Made by a program: the position numbers and the translations under genes. Source: an uncultured Flavobacteriaceae bacterium (GTDB taxonomy: Bacteria; Bacteroidota; Bacteroidia; Flavobacteriales; Flavobacteriaceae). Taken from it: a DNA stretch of 38,057 bases. Positions 9,827-18,306 of this stretch are shown here, piece after piece (position 1 is the stretch's first letter; the number at the start of each line of letters is the position of its first letter). Where the stretch lies: contig CALLVX010000008.1 in the NCBI GenBank assembly GCA_938010765.1, positions 1 to 38,057 on the forward strand, in the 5' to 3' direction. Below the pieces are notes generated by a model. It made no database searches. It was not told where the DNA came from and was given only the letters and a program-made list of their open reading frames with translations.

Positions 9827-9893
9827 ACAACAAAGTATTTGAACATTTAGGTCCAAACATTTATCTTTTTTCCACCCATTAAATAACCAAAAT

Positions 9894-10733
9894 ATGAAAT
9901 CACTTCTTTGTATTTTTTTATTTTGCTTTACCCTAAGCATGACTGCACAGGATTCTTTAGGCAACAAATTTTCTCAAACCCGATGGCAAATGGCCAAATA
10001 TGACTTGGGGAATGTTTTTAAAGGGGTGGGGTATGCCTATAGCAGGCCTTTTCATTGGAAAGGACGGCAATGGAACGATTTAGGAGTCACCGTCTTATTC
10101 ACAAGTGGCGCCTATTTGGTCGATGCACCACTCAGTGATTATATGAGAGGTATCAAGGAAGACGTGCCGAAAGTGATTCGAGATTATGGCTTTGAATATG
10201 GCAGCCCTGCAAATAATTATATGATTACGGGAGCCGTTTACCTAACCGGGCTCATTATACGTGACGAGAAGTTAAGACGTACGGGAGTACTCCTTATCTC
10301 ATCTGCAACAGCCGCAGGACTATTACAACAATTTTTAAAATCTGCCGTTGGCAGGGCCCGACCTTTAAGTGGTTATTCCAAGGATACATATAATCCCTTA
10401 TGGGCTGGTGACAAGGATTTTCATTCGTTCCCTTCTGGTCATGCTATTCTAGCGATGACCAACGCCCATGCCATTGCCAAGCAGTTTAAAAACAAATGGG
10501 TAAAGGGCGGCATCTATACCTTAGGTGCAATTCCTGCAGTTTCTCGTCTTTGGGAAGGGAAGCACTGGCTTTCAGATGTAACCCTTAGTTTATTCGTCAG
10601 TATTTTTACAGTGGAAGCAATAGACCGCTATTTAAACAGCAAGTATGATAAAAAATACAATGACAATGCAAAGAAGGTCAGCTACGATCTCAACTTCGGT
10701 CCAGGCCAAATAGGTATAAGCATGCGCTTTTGA
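9894..10733 (+). CDS. exported PAP2-superfamily phosphatase
   Basis: The 279-residue product begins with a clear signal peptide (MKSLLCIFLFCFTLSMTAQ). All three motifs of the PAP2/acid phosphatase family are present: K-x6-RP as KSAVGRARP (about residue 148), PSGH as FPSGHA (about 180), and SR-x5-H-x3-D as SRLWEGKHWLSD (about 216). These residues hold a phosphate or vanadate and form a phosphohistidine intermediate. Typical substrates are lipid phosphates or undecaprenyl pyrophosphate at the membrane, but nothing here fixes the substrate. The gene converges on the symporter gene. The haloperoxidase-like protein at 27 kb shares the same fold. Confidence 0.9.
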   Translation: MKSLLCIFLFCFTLSMTAQDSLGNKFSQTRWQMAKYDLGNVFKGVGYAYSRPFHWKGRQWNDLGVTVLFTSGAYLVDAPLSDYMRGIKEDVPKVIRDYGFEYGSPANNYMITGAVYLTGLIIRDEKLRRTGVLLISSATAAGLLQQFLKSAVGRARPLSGYSKDTYNPLWAGDKDFHSFPSGHAILAMTNAHAIAKQFKNKWVKGGIYTLGAIPAVSRLWEGKHWLSDVTLSLFVSIFTVEAIDRYLNSKYDKKYNDNAKKVSYDLNFGPGQIGISMRF

Positions 10734-10795
10734 ACTCGATTATGATCTTACATGATGCACTTGTTGTTTTTTTAAACCTTCACAGAATTAGCGCA

Positions 10796-12445
10796 CTAGA
10801 AGATAAAATAGGTAGACAACACCAAGACCGTTATCAGAATACCGACTATAGTTGCATACTTCCATGGTGTGGTATCTATCACATCGGTAGTTTCCGGAAC
10901 ATAAATATCCTGTTTTGGCTTCACCATACCCACCACAAGCATAATAATAATGTTCACTACAAAAAGAATACCCATTATATGTAGAAAATGTGGGTAGGCA
11001 TTCGCTTTGATCAATGCCAATTCTCCAGCATCTGTAATCCCCTGAAGTTTAGCATCTGCCAAAGCGGTGGCTATTTGATTTGGACCTATAAACAAAAGAC
11101 TGATAAGATACATGAGCACCCCACCTATTAATACGATCTTCGCACCAATGGCCGGCACTTTCTTGGTCAAGATACCCATAACGACTACCGCCAGAATAGG
11201 CACACTCAAACTACCCAAAGCTTGCTGAATATAAGAGAAAAGTCCGTCTGGGGCATCTCCAATAAAAGGGGCGATAGACATCGAAATGATTGCCAAACCA
11301 AGGCCAAAGAATTTCCCTGCTTTTACCGTCTGTTGTTCAGAAGCTCCCTTATTAAAGAACTTTCTATATAAATCAAATCCGAATAGTGTGGCGCTACTGT
11401 TCAATAGACTATTAAAAGAACTCAATACAGCACCAAACAATACCGCGGCAAAAAAACCTAGGAGCCCAGCCGGCAAAACACGACGAACCAACTCGGGATA
11501 TGCTGCATCTGCATCGTTCAATTCACTTCCGAACATGTGCCATGCAATTATACCGGGAAGGACGACTATAATGGGAATCAAAAACTTAACAAAGGCCGCC
11601 AGCATCATTCCTTTTTGTCCTTCAGCCAAACTTTTGGCCCCAAAAACGCGTTGCAAGATAGATTGATTAGTTCCCCAATAATACATTTGGGCAATCATCA
11701 TTCCCGTAAATACTGTCCCGAAAGGAATCGAGGAAGTAGCACCTCCTACTACATTAAATTTTTCTTGATTTTCGGTCCAAACCGCACTTAAACCATCTAA
11801 TACGCTACCATCGCCAATCATAGACAAACTAAAATAGGGTATCAGCAGGCCGCCAACTAGTAAACCAATGGCATTTATAAGGTCAGAAACCGCCACAGCT
11901 TTTAGACCGCCAAAAATAGCATATACGATTCCGATCAAGCCAATACTCCATACACATATCCAATACATGGCTGTTTCGGAAATTCCGAGTAAGGTTGGCA
12001 GTTCGAACATCGTAATAAAAGCCTTTGACCCTGCAAAAAGAATGGTAGGTAATAAGACCACACCGAATGCTATCAGAAACAATACAGATAGTATTGCTTT
12101 CGTATTTTCATCGAAACGCTCCTGAATAAACTGAGGAATGGTGGTAATACCCCTTTTCATATACTTCGGCAAAAACCACACTGCGGTCAGTACCATGGCG
12201 ATAGCCGCAAGAGTCTCCCAGGCCATTACCAAAATACCTTCGGTAAAAGCCTGCCCGTTCAAGCCTACGATTTGTTCTGCGGAAAGATTGGTCAGCAATA
12301 AAGAGCCCGCAATCGTAATCGCCCCCAAACTTCTGCCTCCTAGATAATAGCCGTCGGCAGAACTTTCATCTGTCTTACGAGTGGCAAACCATGCAACAAC
12401 TGCCACTAAAAGAGTAAAGCCAATAAAAGAAATAATTGAAAGCAT
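10796..12445 (-). CDS. sodium/solute symporter, vSGLT-like (SSS family)
   Basis: The 549-residue protein is strongly hydrophobic, with about 13-14 predicted membrane helices, consistent with an inner-membrane sodium-coupled symporter. Family hallmarks include an N-terminal GYYLGGRSLG loop, NLSAEQIVGLNGQAF in helix 1 (the Vibrio vSGLT galactose transporter has a closely similar NISAEQF segment), and YYWGTNQSILQRVFGAKSLAEGQKG. This resemblance and the neighbouring alpha-galactosidase upstream on the same strand suggest a sugar substrate, probably galactose or a galactoside. That substrate is inferred, not shown. The 257-base gap to the alpha-galactosidase gene means the two could be transcribed together or separately. 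Confidence 0.9.
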   Translation of the reverse strand: MLSIISFIGFTLLVAVVAWFATRKTDESSADGYYLGGRSLGAITIAGSLLLTNLSAEQIVGLNGQAFTEGILVMAWETLAAIAMVLTAVWFLPKYMKRGITTIPQFIQERFDENTKAILSVLFLIAFGVVLLPTILFAGSKAFITMFELPTLLGISETAMYWICVWSIGLIGIVYAIFGGLKAVAVSDLINAIGLLVGGLLIPYFSLSMIGDGSVLDGLSAVWTENQEKFNVVGGATSSIPFGTVFTGMMIAQMYYWGTNQSILQRVFGAKSLAEGQKGMMLAAFVKFLIPIIVVLPGIIAWHMFGSELNDADAAYPELVRRVLPAGLLGFFAAVLFGAVLSSFNSLLNSSATLFGFDLYRKFFNKGASEQQTVKAGKFFGLGLAIISMSIAPFIGDAPDGLFSYIQQALGSLSVPILAVVVMGILTKKVPAIGAKIVLIGGVLMYLISLLFIGPNQIATALADAKLQGITDAGELALIKANAYPHFLHIMGILFVVNIIIMLVVGMVKPKQDIYVPETTDVIDTTPWKYATIVGILITVLVLSTYFIF

Positions 12446-12702
12446 ATTTTTTGATTTCGGTTGGTTATTAGTTCATTTTTGATTTTTTTGAAACCTAGAA
12501 ACGGCTCACCAAAAAATCATCCTATTTCTGCAAATACAAAGGCACGGCCCCTAAAATAGCACATACAACATTAGTGTGTGCAATTTCTTCCTAAAATTAT
12601 TATATAAATTCAAGAAAAAAAGGTTTTTATAGCCATTTGTTATATTCCCATTGGGATCTGCAAAATATAAGCCAATTTGGTAGTGAGCGTAAGACATCGT
12701 TG
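12446..12702. other. gap between symporter and alpha-galactosidase genes
   Basis: 257 bases without a credible gene. On the minus strand it would be the leader of the symporter. It contains A/T-rich tracts but no perfect TAnnTTTG box, strong hairpin or repeat that I can defend. Confidence 0.5.
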
Positions 12703-14481
12703 CTACGTTACCGCTTTTTGTTTTTTGAGCATAACAATACCACATGGGGGTACTGCAATAAGCAATACTCCTTTTGAAAGAACAATTGTCTTTTCGGCAA
12801 CCAAGTTACCCTGACAATCAAATATAGACCCTTCAAATGAACCTAAGTCTTCGGAACACTTTAAAACAAGCTCCTCAGCTATCTGTGCGTTCAGAAGATG
12901 TATATCGTTAGTGCTTTCGGTAATAGGAACTATGAATTCATCATGAACACCAATGATAGTAACTTCGTCCTTTGTAACTTTCTGTAGTGGATAATTGGCC
13001 AAGGGTTTTGTAGGGACAAAATTCCCTTCGGTCAAGACAGCTGCATACGTATTCCAGTAGCTAGTGTAAAACTTGACCATCTGCTTATGGGAAGCAGGAA
13101 TATCTTTCAACAATACAGATAATTGCGGGACTCCGAACAAGGTATTCACCAATTGCAAAGCTGCCACCTCTACAGACTCTTCCCGGTGCCACGTTATCAT
13201 ATCGGCATGTACTGCCGTATTTCCACAAAGCATTCGAATGTCGGCGATGCGAACACGATTCATTGTGGCATCACCTGGGCAATCAAATGCGCGAAGCATA
13301 TTTCCGTATTTCCTCATTGCGGGACCAATGTATCTTTGTCTAAATTCAATAAATACTTCTGGGTTTATTGCCCTTAACTCGTTCCCAACATCAGTCATGA
13401 GGCGATCTACGGCATCATTAATCGAAGCATAGTCCCGCCCATCTTTCTGCCCCAAAGGGGTCTCTGGGTAGAGATGAAAGTCATCTATAAAATCGAGCTT
13501 AAAACCATCTAGGTTCCATTCTTTCAAAGCACGCACGTAAATATCGATCAAGTAAGAGCGTACTTCGGGGTATCGCGGATCAAACACTGGTGCCCAACGG
13601 TGATCCTCTGTCAAGAACTTGCCTTTAAATTGTTGATATGCTTTTGATTTGTTTCCGCAAAATGGAACCGAATACCAAAGGGCGACCTTCATTCCCGTTT
13701 CGTGCAATTGCGAAACATATTCCGCCATATTCGGAATTCGATCCGGCGTCCAATCACCGGTGTAATCATACCCTCTATTAGTATCTTTTGTTTGCCAACC
13801 ATCATCAATAATTACTGCCCGATACCCTAGGTCATAGGCACTTTGACATTCCTCCAAAAGAAGTGACAGGTCTAAATCTTGGTGAAATTGATACCAAGTA
13901 GAGTACAGAGGCTGTCTGGCAACCGCAGGAACGTATGCCGGTTTAAGTGCCTCAAAACTTTCCCACCATTTTGATACTGCTTTTAGTTGGTTCGAAAAGT
14001 GTGAGCCCGTATAATCGAACCGCAGTTGCGCTTGGAAATTCTCGATGGGTTGTTCTAGCTCTGAAAAAAAAGTGATATGACAATAAAAGTAATTATCTTC
14101 CTCTCTAAGGCGTGCGTTTAGTTCAAGTTTGTTAATGGCGTTAGAACAAGCAAAGGTGAGTACATTACTATCGTCATTTCCAAAAAGGCTTATTACCGGA
14201 GCATCAATAGAAATTCTTGACTCCATATGGTCCAACTCCCAGTCGGCCTGAATTCGTTTTGAAAAATCAGCAGTTGGTTTCCAAACTCCTTTTACATTCA
14301 GCGCAGGCACACGCCATTTAAGTGTAATAGGCTTTGGGAACAAAGGTGCATCACTGCTCACCTCAAAATTATACACCACTACGCCATCTTCCCTATACAA
14401 TTCATCCAAAGAGGTTCTAACACCTGCTTGAACACCTTGCACCTCAATCTCACTTATAGGTTTCGCCAAAATATTGATCAT
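12703..14481 (-). CDS. alpha-galactosidase-like glycoside hydrolase (GH36/GH31 clan)
   Basis: The 592-residue product belongs to the melibiase-type (GH36-like) retaining glycosidases. An N-terminal beta-sandwich (about 1-190) precedes a TIM barrel with AVIIDDGWQTKD, GMKVALWYSVPF and WNLDGFKLDFIDDF. Asp 330 in KLDF is the expected nucleophile. The acid/base is probably Asp 400 or 404 in RAFDCPGDATMN. A short beta domain closes the protein. There is no signal peptide, so it should act in the cytoplasm on galactosides imported by the downstream vSGLT-like transporter. It diverges from the SusC gene. The ATG at 14481 is the only start that keeps the sandwich domain. Its long leader contains the structured element and hairpin listed separately. 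Other GH36-clan specificities (for example alpha-N-acetylgalactosaminide) cannot be excluded. Confidence 0.88.
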   Translation of the reverse strand: MINILAKPISEIEVQGVQAGVRTSLDELYREDGVVVYNFEVSSDAPLFPKPITLKWRVPALNVKGVWKPTADFSKRIQADWELDHMESRISIDAPVISLFGNDDSNVLTFACSNAINKLELNARLREEDNYFYCHITFFSELEQPIENFQAQLRFDYTGSHFSNQLKAVSKWWESFEALKPAYVPAVARQPLYSTWYQFHQDLDLSLLLEECQSAYDLGYRAVIIDDGWQTKDTNRGYDYTGDWTPDRIPNMAEYVSQLHETGMKVALWYSVPFCGNKSKAYQQFKGKFLTEDHRWAPVFDPRYPEVRSYLIDIYVRALKEWNLDGFKLDFIDDFHLYPETPLGQKDGRDYASINDAVDRLMTDVGNELRAINPEVFIEFRQRYIGPAMRKYGNMLRAFDCPGDATMNRVRIADIRMLCGNTAVHADMITWHREESVEVAALQLVNTLFGVPQLSVLLKDIPASHKQMVKFYTSYWNTYAAVLTEGNFVPTKPLANYPLQKVTKDEVTIIGVHDEFIVPITESTNDIHLLNAQIAEELVLKCSEDLGSFEGSIFDCQGNLVAEKTIVLSKGVLLIAVPPCGIVMLKKQKAVT

Positions 14482-14570
14482 CTGTTATATTTTTCACTGC
14501 CATATAAAATCAAAAATAAACATAAAATAATTTGATTAGATTGTCGATTTATGTCTATTTAACTAAATAA

Positions 14571-14598
14571 AAGCCAAGTGATCAAACTCACTTGGCTT
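14571..14598 (-). terminator. terminator-like hairpin in the alpha-galactosidase leader
   Basis: Perfect 11-base inverted repeat (14571-14581 with 14588-14598) and a 6-base loop. Read on the minus strand, the stem ends in CTT followed by a U-rich run (TTTATTTAG), the layout of an intrinsic terminator. It lies about 90 bases before the alpha-galactosidase start. Just upstream on the minus strand, a second CCAAG (14606-14610) could pair with the 3' arm and compete with the hairpin. It could therefore be an attenuator or the end of a small RNA. Confidence 0.55.
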
Positions 14599-14647
14599 CT
14601 CCAAACTTGGTAAACTAACTTAATTCAAACAATTACATATTATAAAA

Positions 14648-14729
14648 TTTAGCATTTTCACTCTTGTCGGCCGAATCGTCGACCACCGTTTTGGATAAAA
14701 CGGCTCCTCATCCAAGGGGAAATGCTAAA
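14648..14729 (-). ncRNA. candidate structured RNA (riboswitch-like leader or small RNA)
   Basis: About 82 bases closed by a perfect 10-base stem, TTTAGCATTT (14648-14657) with AAATGCTAAA (14720-14729). Inside lies a perfect 7-base hairpin (14686-14692 with 14697-14703) with a four-base loop. That loop and its closing bases (14691-14696) are complementary to 14710-14715 over six bases, so a pseudoknot is possible. A second hairpin (14669-14673 with 14680-14684, one G-U on the minus strand) fills the remaining part. A good promoter upstream and a terminator-like hairpin downstream place it on the minus strand in the alpha-galactosidase leader. It matches no RNA family I recognise, so the ncRNA call rests on the pairing and the context. 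Confidence 0.4.
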
Positions 14730-14757
14730 ATGTACTATGATATACTATGCTAGTAGG

Positions 14758-14787
14758 CAAAATTACTACAAAAATTAATTTATCAAA
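14758..14787 (-). promoter_or_regulatory. probable promoter of the alpha-galactosidase leader
   Basis: On the minus strand, TTTG (14784-14787) is followed after 18 bases by TAATTTTG (14758-14765). This matches the Bacteroidota primary-sigma pattern of a -33 TTG/TTTG and a -7 TAnnTTTG. Transcription would begin near 14750 and give a leader of about 270 bases that includes the structured element. Confidence 0.55.
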
Positions 14788-15060
14788 AAAAATCATGTTA
14801 AAAAATTGATATAAACACTATTTTATTTTTCCTTTTGTATTTATCCCTAGCATTACCTTGTTTTCAATATAGCTAAGAAACAAGTTTCTATACACACTTA
14901 AAGAGGAATTTCTTAAACCTACCACTTTTCTCTATCAGTACCACCAATCTCATTTTAGTAAGAATTTGCCTACATATAGTAATCGTTCAATACAATTAGA
15001 GTTTTTTTGTTAAATAATCAATTTTTTATATAATATTTTCAGAGTATTGTTTTTTTACAT

Positions 15061-15068
15061 TACATTTG
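15061..15068 (+). promoter_or_regulatory. -7 box of the SusC/SusD promoter
   Basis: TACATTTG is a perfect TAnnTTTG box about 97 bases before the SusC ATG. The -33 region is only T-rich (TTTTC near 15036) without a clean TTG, so an activator may be needed. The rest of 14788-15060 is A/T-rich and holds no gene I can support. Confidence 0.45.
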
Positions 15069-15164
15069 TTCGGTAGCATAGTGTATCATAGAACGCTCGT
15101 TCTGGCAAATATGCTTTACTATTTAGACTGTTTATCAAGATTAACTAACTTAAACTATTTGATT

Positions 15165-18100
15165 ATGGAACAAAGCTTCTCAAAGCGAAATAAACCGAAG
15201 GCACTCTGCCTGACATTTATTTTGACACTTTTCTTTGGAGTACAACTAATGCATGCTCAAAGTACTATCTCGGGTACTGTTTCAGATGCTCAAGGCCCAT
15301 TGCCTGGTGCAAGTGTGGTCGTCAAAGGAACCTCGGTAGGTGCAGTTTCGGATTTTGATGGCAACTACACCATCGCAGCCGAAGCCGACGCGACAACCTT
15401 ACTATTTTCTTATGTAGGATTCGCCACTCAAGAGGTCGAAATTAACGGCCAAACGACTATTAATGTAACGCTGATCGAGGATGCTCAAGCATTGAGCGAA
15501 GTAGTGGTTGTAGGTTACGGCACTCAGAAAAAAGGAAATCTTACCGGTGCGGTAGGCTCTATAGATGCTGACAAAATTGCTTCCAAACCTATTACTAGTC
15601 CTGACCAAGCTTTGGCTGGGACGATTGCAGGGGTAAACATTGCCAATAGAAGTGGTGATCCGGCCGCCCCCATCAATGTTCGTATACGTGGGGTAGGTTC
15701 TCCCGGTGTCAATGACCCACTATGGGTGATTGATGGTATTCCATTGGTACAAACCACCAATATTACCGTAAATACATCGTCCACTACCGATTCGAATCCT
15801 TTGGCAAGTTTAAATCCAAACGACATTGAATCCATCACTGTCCTTAAAGATGCAGCATCTGCGGCTATTTATGGAGCAAGAGGTAGTAATGGGGTAATCA
15901 TAGTGACTACAAAACGTGGCAAGAGTGGTGCTGCTAAGATGACGTATAGTGGCTATACCGCCTTTAGTAGATTGCGCGAAAAAATAGATGTGTTAAACGT
16001 AGATCAATATATTGCAATTCAAAACGAACTAGGGCGTGACTACTCTGCCTTTGCCAATAGCCCAAATGTAGATTGGCAAGATGAGTTCTTTAAAACAGGT
16101 GTTGTCCAAAGTCACAATGTGAGTGCTAGTGGCGGAAATGAAAATGCCAATTACTATATTTCAGGAGGGTATTTGAATCAAGAAGGTATCGAGCAAGCTC
16201 AAGGATTTGAGCGTTACTCTTTAAAAGCGAATTCAGATTTCAAAGCTGGTAAAAGCTGGAAATTCGGTCAATCACTATCTATAAGCCATTCAGATCGTCA
16301 AGTACAATCTGAAGGTGGTGGCGTGAATTCAGCAGGCATCTCCCTTGGGAACGCACCTTACTTTCAACCCTTCGATCCGAACGGCCCTTTAGGCTACAAT
16401 ATTGAATCAATTGCAAATATTGGATCTGGTAATGGCTCTACCAACACCCTTTGGAGAAACGATCCTAGAGTAAATCTTACAACCATAGAAACACGTCAAA
16501 TACTTGGTAATTTCTATGCAGAACTAACGCTAGCCAAAGGGCTAAAAGCAAAAGCCTCCGTTGGTGTAGACCACGTTACAGGAGAAGGGCTAGTAAACCA
16601 GACTCCCGCTAATTTCAACGGTACAGGTACACGACAATCATTAAGGGTACAGAACCTTGCCAAGCAGTTCACAATAACCACGGGAGCTACCCTTTCCTAC
16701 GATACCACGTTCGGTGAGTCACATAACTTTTCTGCATTGATCGGTTTCGAACAAACAAAATTCACTTTTGATAAGATAAGGGTACAGGGAACCGATATTT
16801 TCAATCCAAATTTCGCATCCACAAGCCTCAACTCGACCGCTACGCAGGAAGCTGACCTTTGGACACTACAAGGATGGCTAGGACGTATCAACTATGATTA
16901 TGAAGGAAAGTACCTAGCGACCATCAACTTCAGGCGTGATGCTAGTTCAAGGTTCGCCGAAGGCAGCAGAACAGGTATCTTCCCCTCTGTATCTCTTGGA
17001 TGGAGAATATCGTCGGAAGACTTTTTCAATACTGATGGTTTTGTAAATGATTTAAAACTAAGAGCCGGTTGGGGACAGATAGGAAACCAGCAAACACCAG
17101 ATAGCTTTCCCTTCTTAAGTGCATTAGAGAGTAATATCTTCTATGTTATAGGAGATAGTCAAAACGTAATACGCGCCCCAGCACCAACAAGATTTGCTAA
17201 TACAAGTCTTGGATGGGAAACAAGTTCTCAAATAGATATTGGTATTGATGCCAGCTTGCTGCAAGGTAAAATGTCGGTAACGGCAGATTATTATAAGAAA
17301 TCTACTGAAGATGTATTGGTTTCTGTTCCATTACCAAGTGTTTCTGGGTATTTCTTTGGATCCGATTCTAACCTTGGAGAAATCGAAAACTCTGGTTTTG
17401 AATTCTCAGTGAACTACAATGGTTCAGCAGGAGATGATTTCACATATAATATTGGTGGCAACATTACTACGGTAAAGAATGAGGTAACCGATTTAGGGGA
17501 TGTGACTGCCATCAACTCCGGTATTGGGGGAGCACAAACCCATAGAACCATTGTAGGTGAAAGCCTAGGTCACTTCTATGGATACCAAACAGATGGCCTT
17601 TATCAAAATGCAGCGGAAGCGGCAGCGGCCTTACCAGATGCTTCTTCAACTGGTGCAGAGCCCGGAGATATTCGTTTTGTTGACACCAATGGCGATGGCA
17701 CCATCGATCCAAGCGATAGAACAATTCTAGGAAGCCCTATACCAGATTTTTTCTACGGGATGGATTTCGGTGCTAACTACAAAAACTTCGATTTTTCAAT
17801 GGTGCTTAGAGGTGTAGGTGGCATTCAAGTCTATAACGCTGCACGAGCCGGCCGGGAAGATCTTCAAGGTTCCGGAAACCAGAGTGCGCGCGTATTAGAC
17901 CGTTGGACCGGGGAAGGAACTAGCAATAGTATTCCAAGATTAACATTGAACGATCCAAACGGAAATAACCGCTACTCGGACAGATGGATTGAAGACGCTG
18001 GTTATCTTCGTATTCAAAATCTCCAAATTGGGTATAGTCTATCTCCAGATAAATTAGACAAATGGACCAGCGGTTTTGTAAACGGCATACGCCTGTATGT

Positions 18101-18266
18101 AGGTGCGCAAAACCTGGCAACCTTTACCAACTACCTAGGCTGGGATCCTGAAGTAACACGTGCACAAAGTTTCCAGAAGGGACCCAATGCATTGGCAACA
18201 GGTCAAGATGGCGGCGGTGGCCCTGCCCCAACTACCTATCAAGTAGGTTTAACCGTCAACTTTTAA
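15165..18266 (+). CDS. SusC/RagA-type TonB-dependent outer-membrane transporter
   Basis: A 1033-residue outer-membrane beta-barrel that imports large ligands using TonB energy together with its SusD partner. After a signal peptide (LTFILTLFFGVQLMHAQS) comes a carboxypeptidase-regulatory-like domain (GTVSDAQGPLPGASVVVKGT). The SusC signature follows (ALSEVVVVGYGTQKKGNLTG), then a plug domain (VRIRGVGSPGVNDPLWVIDGIPL, AAIYGARGSNGVIIVTTKRG). The rest forms the barrel, ending with YQVGLTVNF and a terminal Phe as expected for outer-membrane insertion. The frame extends upstream to 15066, but ATG 15165 gives a proper basic N terminus and lies behind the promoter box. SusD follows 40 bases later. 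The ligand is not deducible; the divergent alpha-galactosidase suggests a galactose-containing glycan. Confidence 0.95.
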   Translation: MEQSFSKRNKPKALCLTFILTLFFGVQLMHAQSTISGTVSDAQGPLPGASVVVKGTSVGAVSDFDGNYTIAAEADATTLLFSYVGFATQEVEINGQTTINVTLIEDAQALSEVVVVGYGTQKKGNLTGAVGSIDADKIASKPITSPDQALAGTIAGVNIANRSGDPAAPINVRIRGVGSPGVNDPLWVIDGIPLVQTTNITVNTSSTTDSNPLASLNPNDIESITVLKDAASAAIYGARGSNGVIIVTTKRGKSGAAKMTYSGYTAFSRLREKIDVLNVDQYIAIQNELGRDYSAFANSPNVDWQDEFFKTGVVQSHNVSASGGNENANYYISGGYLNQEGIEQAQGFERYSLKANSDFKAGKSWKFGQSLSISHSDRQVQSEGGGVNSAGISLGNAPYFQPFDPNGPLGYNIESIANIGSGNGSTNTLWRNDPRVNLTTIETRQILGNFYAELTLAKGLKAKASVGVDHVTGEGLVNQTPANFNGTGTRQSLRVQNLAKQFTITTGATLSYDTTFGESHNFSALIGFEQTKFTFDKIRVQGTDIFNPNFASTSLNSTATQEADLWTLQGWLGRINYDYEGKYLATINFRRDASSRFAEGSRTGIFPSVSLGWRISSEDFFNTDGFVNDLKLRAGWGQIGNQQTPDSFPFLSALESNIFYVIGDSQNVIRAPAPTRFANTSLGWETSSQIDIGIDASLLQGKMSVTADYYKKSTEDVLVSVPLPSVSGYFFGSDSNLGEIENSGFEFSVNYNGSAGDDFTYNIGGNITTVKNEVTDLGDVTAINSGIGGAQTHRTIVGESLGHFYGYQTDGLYQNAAEAAAALPDASSTGAEPGDIRFVDTNGDGTIDPSDRTILGSPIPDFFYGMDFGANYKNFDFSMVLRGVGGIQVYNAARAGREDLQGSGNQSARVLDRWTGEGTSNSIPRLTLNDPNGNNRYSDRWIEDAGYLRIQNLQIGYSLSPDKLDKWTSGFVNGIRLYVGAQNLATFTNYLGWDPEVTRAQSFQKGPNALATGQDGGGGPAPTTYQVGLTVNF

Positions 18267-18306
18267 AAAAAACTCAAAAAGCAATTAATCAAATAGAATA
18301 TTGGTT

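Noticed and set aside
14648..14729. Hammerhead ribozyme or tRNA in the structured leader
   Set aside because: The minus strand has a GATGAG segment, but the other hammerhead core bases are absent, and the pairing does not form a cloverleaf.
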